From Deinococcus sp. KSM4-11 (lineage in GTDB: Bacteria > Deinococcota > Deinococci > Deinococcales > Deinococcaceae), in assembly GCF_004801415.1 (NCBI RefSeq), contig NZ_SSNX01000001.1:1240001-1304000 (forward strand): 64,000 nt of DNA, given 5' to 3'. Under the pieces are notes generated by a model. That model was not told where the DNA came from, did not search any database, and worked only from the letters and a program-made list of their open reading frames with translations. Numbering within the stretch: position 1 is the first letter of the stretch; the number at the start of each line of letters is the position of its first letter. This document shows, piece by piece, positions 9,341 through 16,288 of this stretch. The position numbers and the translations under genes are program-made.

Positions 9341-10006
9341 ATGTCGAATCGTAACGGATCCCATTTTCCCCTGAAGCGTCTGCTGCTGCTGGGCGCCCTG
9401 ATCGGCGCGGGCGCGTACTACTTCAGCCGCGAACAGAACCGCCGGGCGCTGGACGCCAAGCTGTCCGAACTGGGCCTCAAGGACGCCGCCCAGGATGTGG
9501 GCCAGAGCGTCACGAAGAGCTGGGAGAAGACCAAGGACGCGGCGGCCAGCGCTGGCGCTGTAATCGCCGACAAGGCGGGCGACGTCAAGGACGCCGCCGC
9601 CAGTGGGGCTGGGGCCGCTGTGGACAAGGCCAAGGAAGTTGCGGGTGACGTGAAAGACGCGGTGAGCAAGGCGGCGGACAGCGCCCGTGACGCCGTGGCT
9701 GGAACCGCCGACACGGTGAAGGACAAGGCGCAGGACGTGGCCGGTCAAGCCAAGGACGCGGCGGAAGGCGCCAAGGACAGTGCCAAGGACGTGGCCGGGA
9801 AGGCGGCGGACAGCACGAAGAACCTCGCCGCGAGCGCCCGCGACGCAGCCAAGGACGTGAAGTCCAACATGGAGCAGAGCGCCGCGAAGGCCAAGGATGA
9901 CGTGCAGGGCGCCGCGCAGAGTGCTGGAGACAAGGCCAGTAAGGCCGTGAACGACGTGGCCGACGCGGCCGCCAAAGCGAAACGCGACGCCGAACGCCGC
10001 GCCTGA
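9341..10006 (+). CDS. LEA/apolipoprotein-like Ala-Lys-Asp repeat protein
   Basis: The 221-residue protein has an N-terminal hydrophobic stretch (KRLLLLGALIGAGAYYF, about residues 12-28), followed by roughly 160 residues of degenerate 11-mers built on A-K-D-A-A/V-x-G-A patterns (for example KDKAQDVAGQAKDAAEGAKD). This composition is that of group-3 LEA proteins and YtxH-like amphipathic-helix proteins, which are often linked to desiccation tolerance. The hydrophobic N-terminus suggests membrane anchoring, unlike soluble plant LEAs. The desiccation role is inferred from composition only. Confidence 0.7.
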   Translation: MSNRNGSHFPLKRLLLLGALIGAGAYYFSREQNRRALDAKLSELGLKDAAQDVGQSVTKSWEKTKDAAASAGAVIADKAGDVKDAAASGAGAAVDKAKEVAGDVKDAVSKAADSARDAVAGTADTVKDKAQDVAGQAKDAAEGAKDSAKDVAGKAADSTKNLAASARDAAKDVKSNMEQSAAKAKDDVQGAAQSAGDKASKAVNDVADAAAKAKRDAERRA

Positions 10007-10022
10007 GTGTCTCGAGGCCACA

Positions 10023-10048
10023 CAGGCACCCCTCGGCGGGTGCCTGTT
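10023..10048 (+). terminator. Hairpin terminator after the LEA-like gene
   Basis: A 9-bp perfect stem (CAGGCACCC/GGGTGCCTG) with a 6-nt loop lies 17 nt after the stop codon. The following T-run is weak (TTGT). Confidence 0.6.
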
Positions 10049-10112
10049 GTCGTGGTGCGGTCATGTCCACCCTTCAGGGGGCAGACAGGCGCAGGATGGA
10101 AGGCCGCAACGC

Positions 10113-10118
10113 TAGATT
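10113..10118 (+). promoter_or_regulatory. -10 box TAGATT, leaderless start of minC
   Basis: TAGATT is followed by 6 nt and the minC ATG at 10125. No ribosome-binding site is visible. Confidence 0.55.
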
Positions 10119-10124
10119 GACGTC

Positions 10125-10748
10125 ATGAAGCTGCGCGGTACCCTGGGCGGACTGAACCTGCTGCTGGAACCCGGCGACACCGCCCAGAGTGTCGGCGAGG
10201 CCCTGCGCGGCCGGGAGGAAGTGACGGGCGCGTCCGTGACGATCGAGATCGCCGGGGATGCCGATCCTGGCGCGCTGGAGGCCGCCCTGAGCGCCATCCG
10301 GGAGGCTGGCGGGATGCCGGGACGGGTGCGGGCGCCGAGGGTCACGGTGAATGCCCCCGCCAGCGCACCCTCCGAACCGCTGCCCAGCCCGCTGGACAGT
10401 GCCCGCACCGTGATCGTGCCGGGCAGCGTCCGGGCCGGGAACCGCCGCGAGTACAAGGGCAGCGTGATCGTGCTGGGCGACGTGAATCCTGGCGCAGAGA
10501 TCATCGCCGGCGGGGACGTGATCGTGATCGGGGCGCTGCGCGGCATTGCCCACGCGGGTCAGGGCGGGTACGCGGACGCCATCGTGTGGGCGCGGCCCAT
10601 CGCCAGCACCCAGATCCGCATCGGGGACGCCGTGGCCCGCGCGCCCGAGGGCAGCAGCCTGAGCAACATGCAGCGCCGCGACGCCACGCCCGTCGCGGAA
10701 CTGGCCCGCTTGCAGGGCGGGCAGATCGTGATCGACGTCCAGAAGTAG
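10125..10748 (+). CDS. minC: Septum site-determining protein MinC
   Basis: The 207-residue protein is an inhibitor of FtsZ ring assembly away from mid-cell. The C-terminal right-handed beta-helix domain is clear (about 95-200: VPGSVRAGN, GSVIVLGDVNPGAEIIAGGDVIVIG, LRGIAHAG, ending QIVIDVQ). It includes the MinD-interaction face of the family. The N-terminal domain is shorter and more divergent than in enterobacterial MinC. No minD or minE lies nearby, so the Min locus is split in this genome. Confidence 0.88.
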   Translation: MKLRGTLGGLNLLLEPGDTAQSVGEALRGREEVTGASVTIEIAGDADPGALEAALSAIREAGGMPGRVRAPRVTVNAPASAPSEPLPSPLDSARTVIVPGSVRAGNRREYKGSVIVLGDVNPGAEIIAGGDVIVIGALRGIAHAGQGGYADAIVWARPIASTQIRIGDAVARAPEGSSLSNMQRRDATPVAELARLQGGQIVIDVQK

Positions 10749-10837
10749 CAGGGTCTTCCAGCGGTCGCCAAGCCGCCAATGGCATCACTGGGCGGCGCGA
10801 GTGTGACCATGGCCGGCGCAGGTTCTAGGCGGTGCGG

Positions 10838-10890
10838 TATACTGGCGCCTGGATTCCTCGGACGAGGGGTGGGGCTGACCCACCTTTTTT
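10838..10890 (+). promoter_or_regulatory. Leader of rimP-nusA operon: promoter plus terminator/antiterminator
   Basis: A good -10 (TATACT, 10838-10843) is followed by a leader containing a rho-independent terminator: stem GGTGGG (10868-10873)/CCCACC (10879-10884) and T6 (10885-10890). This lies about 45 nt before the rimP ATG. A second GGGTGG at 10899-10904 could pair with the same CCCACC and break the terminator. The -35 is not obvious. The element may instead be only the distal terminator of minC. Confidence 0.55.
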
Positions 10891-10936
10891 CGTGAAGGGG
10901 GTGGTTTCCGGGCCGCCAGCATGGGGCCGACACAAT

Positions 10937-11401
10937 ATGAATAACAACCAAGCCGACAACTCAACACTACAGGACATTGCCCGGGCGGCCGTGGAACCGC
11001 TCGGCTTTGAGGTGCTGGAAGTCCAGCAACAGATGGCCGGCGGCGAACGCATCGTGCTGGTGCGCATCGACCGGCTGGACGAACAGCCCGTGACCATGGC
11101 CGACCTGACCACCGCCAGCCGCGCGGCGGACGCCGAATTCGACCGCCTGGATCCGATTCCCGGCGAGTACCGGCTGGAGTTCGAGTCGCCCGGCTCGAAG
11201 CGCCCGCTGCTGCGCGCCCGGCATTTCGAGCGCATGCTGGGCCTCAAAGCCCGCGTGAGGGCCGACGGCCGCGCCTTCACGGCCCCGATCAAGGGAATTC
11301 ACGGGGATCAGGTGACCTTCGACGTGAACGGGGAGGACGTCACCCTGGGAGCGGGCACCTTCCAGGCGAACCTGGCGGAATTCCCGGATCGGCACCGCTG
11401 A
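10937..11401 (+). CDS. rimP: Ribosome maturation factor RimP
   Basis: This 154-residue protein is needed for 30S subunit assembly. The family pattern is present: LGFEVLEVQ near the N-terminus, then the highly conserved EYRLEFESPGSKRPLL segment and a C-terminal SH3-like domain. The start at 10937 (MNNNQADN) is chosen because earlier in-frame sequence would run through the leader terminator. It heads the usual rimP-nusA-ylxR-infB operon. Confidence 0.9.
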   Translation: MNNNQADNSTLQDIARAAVEPLGFEVLEVQQQMAGGERIVLVRIDRLDEQPVTMADLTTASRAADAEFDRLDPIPGEYRLEFESPGSKRPLLRARHFERMLGLKARVRADGRAFTAPIKGIHGDQVTFDVNGEDVTLGAGTFQANLAEFPDRHR

Positions 11402-11458
11402 GCGCGGCCCCAGGCACCGTTCCCACACGCCGGCACAGTGGCCGGAAGGAAGAGTGAG

Positions 11459-12646
11459 ATGACCCAACCAGAATTCAATTTTGCGGACGCCCTGCGCGAG
11501 GTGGCGCAGGCCCGCAACATCAACGAACTCCAGCTGATCGAGGCCTTCGAGCAGTCGCTGGCGCAGGCGTACACGCGCAACGTCGAGCCGGACCGCCGGA
11601 TCGAAGTGCACCTGGATCCGCAGAGCGGCGAACTGGAAGTGCTGGTCGTGCGCGAGGTCGTGGAGAAGGTCGAGGACGAGAACTTGCAGATCTCGCTGGC
11701 CGACGCGCTGGAACTGGACTCCGGCGTGGAACTTGGCATGGAGATGGAGTTCCCGGTCGAGAAGGAGAAGTTCTCCCGCATCGCCCTGCAGGCCGCGAAG
11801 CAGACCCTGACGCAGAAGATGCGCGAGACCGAACGCAACGTGGTCTTCAACGAGTACAAGGACCGTGAGGGCCAGGTGCTCACCGCGCAAGTCGTCCGCA
11901 GCGACAACAAGGGCAACTGGTTCGTGGAACTCGGCGCGGGTGAGGCGATCCTGCCGCCCCGCGAGCAGATTCCCGGCGAGAAGCTCACGCCGGGCAACCG
12001 CGTGAAGATCTACCTCAAAGAAGTCCGCAAGACGCCCAAGGGGCCGACCATCCTGGCCAGCCGCGCCGACGAGCGCCTGCTGGACTACCTGCTGCGCCAG
12101 GAGATTCCCGAAGTCGCCAACGGCATCGTGGAGGTCAAGGCGATCGCGCGGGAAGCCGGGCAGCGCAGCAAGGTCGCGGTGTTCTCCCACAACAGCAACG
12201 TCGATCCGATCGGCGCGTGCATCGGGCACCGCGGCAACCGCATCCAGGCCGTGACCGGCGAACTGGGCCGCGAGCGCGTGGACGTGATCCTGTGGGACGG
12301 CAACACCCGCGACTTCATCCGCAACGCCCTGTCGCCCGCCAAGGTGGGGCTGATCGACGTGCACGTGGATCGCCGCGAGGCGACCGTGACGGTCACGCCG
12401 GATCAGCTGTCGCTGGCCATCGGGAAGGGCGGGCAGAACGTCCGCCTGGCCGCCAAGCTGACCGGCTTCAAGATCGACCTGCGCGAGACGGCCGCGATCA
12501 GCGACTTGGACAGCGCCATGCAGCAGGCGCTGCAGGACGAGCAGGGCAGCCGTGACGACGGTGACGCCGCCAAGTCCGCGTTCGACGCGCTGTTCAAGGA
12601 CAGCAAGTCGGTCGCGACCGCCAGCCCGGACGACACGCAGGAGTAA
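11459..12646 (+). CDS. nusA: Transcription termination/antitermination factor NusA
   Basis: The 395-residue protein has the N-terminal RNA-polymerase-binding domain (1-125), an S1 domain (about 130-200, including VELGAGEAILPPREQIPGE), and two KH domains with the GACIGHRGNRI and LSLAIGKGGQNVRLA loops. The acidic C-terminal repeats of E. coli NusA are absent, which is normal outside proteobacteria. The ATG at 11459 follows a GGAAGGAAG-type site. It binds RNA polymerase and nascent RNA and may act on its own operon leader. Confidence 0.95.
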   Translation: MTQPEFNFADALREVAQARNINELQLIEAFEQSLAQAYTRNVEPDRRIEVHLDPQSGELEVLVVREVVEKVEDENLQISLADALELDSGVELGMEMEFPVEKEKFSRIALQAAKQTLTQKMRETERNVVFNEYKDREGQVLTAQVVRSDNKGNWFVELGAGEAILPPREQIPGEKLTPGNRVKIYLKEVRKTPKGPTILASRADERLLDYLLRQEIPEVANGIVEVKAIAREAGQRSKVAVFSHNSNVDPIGACIGHRGNRIQAVTGELGRERVDVILWDGNTRDFIRNALSPAKVGLIDVHVDRREATVTVTPDQLSLAIGKGGQNVRLAAKLTGFKIDLRETAAISDLDSAMQQALQDEQGSRDDGDAAKSAFDALFKDSKSVATASPDDTQE

Positions 12647-12650
12647 GTGC

Positions 12651-12911
12651 GTGACCGGCCCGAATCCCTTCCCGGTGTCCCGGCATGTGCCGGAACGCAC
12701 CTGCGTGGCGTGCCGCCGCAAACGGCCCCAGACAGAGTTCCGCCGCGTAAGCCGCGTGGACGGGGAGTGGACACTGGTGGCCGGACACCGCACGGGACGG
12801 GGCGCGTACGTGTGCGCGGACTCGCCCGCGTGCTGGCAGGACAAGCGGCTGCGCCGGGCGTTCGGCGCGCAGGCGCCCGACCTAAGCGCGCGGCTGAACT
12901 CCAGCGATTAA
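12651..12911 (+). CDS. ylxR: YlxR family RNA-binding protein (DUF448)
   Basis: The 86-residue basic protein has the YlxR signature RTCVACRRK and GRGAYVC. It lies between nusA and infB, as in most bacteria. The GTG at 12651, 4 nt after the nusA stop, puts the conserved domain near the N-terminus; longer in-frame options extend into nusA. Bacillus YlxR binds the RnpA/RNase P machinery and affects transcription, but its role here is unknown. Confidence 0.85.
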   Translation: MTGPNPFPVSRHVPERTCVACRRKRPQTEFRRVSRVDGEWTLVAGHRTGRGAYVCADSPACWQDKRLRRAFGAQAPDLSARLNSSD

Positions 12912-12959
12912 TTTCAGGCCGCGCTGCCCCAGGGGGCGCGGAACTCACCGGAGGTGAGC

Positions 12960-14888
12960 ATGTCGAAAATCCGAATCTATACTCTCGCCAAGGAAGTGGG
13001 CGTGGAGAACCACCGAATGCTCGAAATCCTCGACGGGCTCGGCGTGCAGTACAAGAGCGTCAGCTCGACCATCGAGGAAGACACCGTCGAACTCATCAAG
13101 CAGATCCTGGCGGAAGAAGGGAATGACGCCACCGGCGGTCAGGTGAGTGACCCGGCACCCGAGTCGGTCACCCAGGCGGCCGAGGCGACCACGTCCGAGC
13201 CGGTCTCCCCCACCCCGGCCCCGACGGCCGCTCCCACGCCGGAGCCTGCGCCCGGTCAGATGTCCAGCGAGGGTCGTCCCGTGAACCCAACCCCCACCCC
13301 GGCCCCCGTGGCCGCCCAGCCCGTCAGCCCGGCCGCGTCGGCCACCCAGGTCGAGGAACGTCCGGCCGCACCTGCCGAGCGTGAAGTGCCGCACCGTGCG
13401 CCGGTCGTGACCATCATGGGACACGTCGACCACGGCAAGACCAGCCTGCTGGACTACATCCGCAAGACCAAGGTCGCCGCGAAGGAAGCGGGCGGCATCA
13501 CGCAGCACGTCGGGGCCTTCGAGGCGCAGACCAGCAAGGGCCGCATCGTGTTCATCGACACGCCCGGACACGAAGCGTTCACGACCATCCGGGCGCGCGG
13601 CGCGAACGTGGCCGACATCGCGATCATCGTGATCGCCGCCGACGACTCGCTGATGCCGCAGACGCGCGAGGCCATCGCCCACGCGCAGGCCGCGAAGGTG
13701 CCGATGATCATCGCGATCAACAAGATCGACCTCGCACAGGCCGATCCGGAACGCGTCAAGACGGATCTTACGCAGCTGAACCTGGTGCCGGAAGAGTACG
13801 GCGGCGACCTGGTCGTCGTGCCCGTCAGCGCCCGTTCGGGCGAGGGCGTCGAAGACCTGCTGGAGTACATCTCGCTGACCGCCGAACTCGAAGACCTGCG
13901 CGCCGATCCGCAGGGCGAGTTCGCGGGCGTGGTCATCGAGGGCAAGGTCGACAAGCAGGCGGGCGTCCTGGCGACCGTCATGGTGCAGGAAGGCACGCTG
14001 CACATCGGGGATTTCCTGGTGGTCGGCGAGCGCTACGGCAAGATCAAGGCCATGAGCGACAGCAACGGCGGCCGCATCAAGGAGGCTGGCCCGAGCACGC
14101 CCGTGCAGGTGCTGGGCTTCAGCGACGTGCCCGAAAGCGGCGAGAAGGTCGTCTCGGCCAAGAACGAGCACGCCGCCCGTGAGATCGTCGAGGCTCGCGC
14201 CAGAGACCGCCACGACACCGAAAACGCCCGCGTCCGCAACCGCCTGACCCTGGAAGAGATGATGGGGCCGATCGGTTCGGTGCGCACCGTGAACCTGATC
14301 GTGCGCGCCGACACACAGGGCAGCGTCGAGGCCCTGCAGGGCATCCTGGCCCGCAAGGAAAGCGACGACGTGAAGATCAACGTGATGTTCGCCGGGATCG
14401 GATCGCCCAGCGAGGCCGACGTGCTGCTCGCGAGCACCGCCGAGGCCACCATCCTGTGCTTCAGCGTGACTCCGGCGGGCGGCGTGAAGAAGATCGCGGA
14501 CAGCAAGGGCGTGGAGATCAAGTCCTACCGCATCATCTACGAACTGATCGACGAGGTCGACCGCCTGATCAAGGGCACGGTGGATCCTGTCTTCGAGGAG
14601 AAGTACCTGGGCCGCGCGGAAGTCCGCATGATCATCAAGCACCCCCGCAGCGGGAATATCGCCGGCTCGTACGTCACGGACGGCAGCCTCAAGCGCAACG
14701 CGAAGGCCAAAGTCACGCGTGGCCGGCAGGTCGTGTACGAGGGCACCATTGTGGGCCTCAAGCGCTTCAAGGACGATGTCCGCGAGGTGCAGACCGGCTA
14801 CGAGTGCGGGATCAACCTCGACTGGGACGACGTGATGGAAGGCGACATCATCGAGGCCAGCGAGATGGTCGAGGTCACGCAGGCCTGA
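12960..14888 (+). CDS. infB: Translation initiation factor IF-2
   Basis: The 642-residue protein delivers fMet-tRNA to the 30S subunit. A short IF2N domain (1-50, RIYTLAKEVGVE) is followed by a Pro/Ala/Thr-rich linker (about 55-140), then the G domain with GHVDHGKTSLLD (G1), DTPGHEAF (G3), NKID (G4) and SARSGEG (G5), then domains II-IV ending in the fMet-tRNA-binding C2 barrel. A strong GGAGGTGAGC site sets the ATG at 12960 rather than the GTG at 12954. Confidence 0.96.
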   Translation: MSKIRIYTLAKEVGVENHRMLEILDGLGVQYKSVSSTIEEDTVELIKQILAEEGNDATGGQVSDPAPESVTQAAEATTSEPVSPTPAPTAAPTPEPAPGQMSSEGRPVNPTPTPAPVAAQPVSPAASATQVEERPAAPAEREVPHRAPVVTIMGHVDHGKTSLLDYIRKTKVAAKEAGGITQHVGAFEAQTSKGRIVFIDTPGHEAFTTIRARGANVADIAIIVIAADDSLMPQTREAIAHAQAAKVPMIIAINKIDLAQADPERVKTDLTQLNLVPEEYGGDLVVVPVSARSGEGVEDLLEYISLTAELEDLRADPQGEFAGVVIEGKVDKQAGVLATVMVQEGTLHIGDFLVVGERYGKIKAMSDSNGGRIKEAGPSTPVQVLGFSDVPESGEKVVSAKNEHAAREIVEARARDRHDTENARVRNRLTLEEMMGPIGSVRTVNLIVRADTQGSVEALQGILARKESDDVKINVMFAGIGSPSEADVLLASTAEATILCFSVTPAGGVKKIADSKGVEIKSYRIIYELIDEVDRLIKGTVDPVFEEKYLGRAEVRMIIKHPRSGNIAGSYVTDGSLKRNAKAKVTRGRQVVYEGTIVGLKRFKDDVREVQTGYECGINLDWDDVMEGDIIEASEMVEVTQA

Positions 14889-14918
14889 GCTGTACCACAC
14901 AAAGCTGTACCCACACGG

Positions 14919-14953
14919 AAGCGACCGGACTTGAACTGTCCGGTCGCTTTGCT
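14919..14953 (+). terminator. Terminator of the rimP-nusA-ylxR-infB operon
   Basis: A 12-bp perfect stem (14919-14930 with 14938-14949) with a 7-nt loop lies 30 nt after the infB stop. It ends in a short T run. It sits between convergent genes and may serve both. Confidence 0.8.
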
Positions 14954-14979
14954 GTGTGCGTGCTCAGTGGAGCCCTTGC

Positions 14980-15585
14980 TCAGGTGCCGCTGGTGCCCGT
15001 GCCGGTGCTGGACGGCGCGGTGGGGGTCGTCTGTCCGGCGGGGCCACCCTGGCCACCGGGGCCGTTGTCATCGGGGCCGCCGGGGCCGTGCCTGCCCGGG
15101 CCACCGGGGCCGCCCCGTCCGCCAGCGATGGCGAAGGGATTCTGCTGCAGGCCCTGCTTCATCATGGCGGCGCGATCACTGGGGAAGTCTCCGGCCTTCA
15201 CGCCCTGGTCGATGGTGGCGCTGCCGGCGGCGATGGCCGCACTCTTGAGTTTGGTCACGGAAATGCCGAGCTGCGCGGCGAGTTTCTGGAGGAACACGTC
15301 GCCGTAGTTCGTGCCACTCGTCTGCCGCTGCGGCAGTTGACCCGGAAGGGCCGGCGTGGTATCGGACGGACTGGGCCGCTGACCGGGCTGCACCGGCTGC
15401 ACGCGCTGCGCCTGCGCCGTCACGTCCGGCGTGGTGGTCGTGCTGGGCGCCGTGGTGGTGCCCTGCTGGGCGAGCACCAGACCGACCGTGAGGGGCAGGG
15501 TGGCGAAGGCGATCAGCGGCAGGCGGCTGGTCTTGCGGGCGGTGACGGTCTCGGGCTGGGGGGTGGGGGTCTTGTTCTCGTTCAC
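14980..15585 (-). CDS. Exported/anchored protein with a helical FLxKLAAxLGI domain and Gly-Pro tail
   Basis: The 201-residue protein has an N-terminal hydrophobic segment (LPLIAFATLPLTVGLVLA, about 22-40), a Thr/Pro/Gln-rich linker, a compact helical segment (DVFLQKLAAQLGIS to AAMMKQGLQQ, about 95-150), and a Gly-Pro-rich collagen-like tail. The helical segment resembles the small repeated FLAKLAxxLGxS domains of actinobacterial exported proteins; I do not know its function. The GTG start has an AAGGAG site upstream. Confidence 0.65.
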   Translation of the reverse strand: MNENKTPTPQPETVTARKTSRLPLIAFATLPLTVGLVLAQQGTTTAPSTTTTPDVTAQAQRVQPVQPGQRPSPSDTTPALPGQLPQRQTSGTNYGDVFLQKLAAQLGISVTKLKSAAIAAGSATIDQGVKAGDFPSDRAAMMKQGLQQNPFAIAGGRGGPGGPGRHGPGGPDDNGPGGQGGPAGQTTPTAPSSTGTGTSGT

Positions 15586-15889
15586 AGGTCACTCTCCTTG
15601 GAGGTTCGGGTGGCGGGGGTTCCAGTCCCTGTCCACACCGCAAGGGTGCGCGGGGGTGGTTAGCGCTGAGCTAATGCACCTGAACGGCCGCTGAACGCCG
15701 GATCGTCCAGACGGATTCATGTCACCGCCGACCGTGGGGAACGGAGCTGGCGAGGCGTCCCATAGCGGGTTCAGGCGTCCTCACGCTGCCGCAACGCCGT
15801 GTATGTCGGCTCCGTCCAGACCGCGGCTGGATTCGTGATCCAGGGGATTCAGGATGGGTCTGCTATGCTGTGGCGCTTTGAGACGACCG
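15586..15889. other. Intergenic region, divergent promoters
   Basis: No gene is supported here. A small 5-bp inverted repeat (TTAGC/GCTAA, 15660-15674) lies upstream of the minus-strand gene. An extended -10-like TGCTATGCT near 15861-15869 precedes the plus-strand ORF. Confidence 0.4.
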
Positions 15890-16222
15890 GTGTTCATTCC
15901 GCAGATCTGGCAGGCGCGCGTGGCGGCCTGGCCGGGGCTGTTGACCCTGTTGTCGGTCATGGCGGTCGTGCTGGGAACACCCGCCCGCGTGCCGGAACAG
16001 ACGCCACGCCTGAGTGCCGGGAATGTGACGCCGCTGCTCCCGGAACTGCGTCCGGCACCACAGCCGAGTCCAGGAGTACCGCTGCTCGCGCCCCCTGCAC
16101 CACTGCCGCCGTGGGCACAGCGTCCAGTGCTGCTGGCCGAGAGGACGGCGTGGACGTGGGACGTTCCGGTGCGTCGGCCCGAGCTGACCGCACTCGGACG
16201 GCGACAGACCGACGGTGGGTGA
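15890..16222 (+). CDS. Hypothetical proline-rich membrane-anchored protein
   Basis: The 110-residue protein has one N-terminal hydrophobic helix (WPGLLTLLSVMAVVLG) followed by a Pro/Leu-rich segment of low complexity. The frame could begin at an ATG at 15854, but that falls before the TATGCT promoter-like box, so the GTG at 15890 is preferred. It is placed just before secDF. No family is recognised, and composition alone could produce such an ORF in this G+C range. Confidence 0.4.
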   Translation: MFIPQIWQARVAAWPGLLTLLSVMAVVLGTPARVPEQTPRLSAGNVTPLLPELRPAPQPSPGVPLLAPPAPLPPWAQRPVLLAERTAWTWDVPVRRPELTALGRRQTDGG

Positions 16223-16288
16223 GCGCGACACCTGACGTTCTGCGAATAACCACCCGCTTCAGCGCTTCACCGATCAGGAGACCCACCC

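Noticed and set aside
12945..14900. 651-residue minus-strand frame opposite infB
   Set aside because: It covers the entire IF-2 gene in the antisense direction. Its composition is rich in Asp, His, Val and Gly and matches no family.
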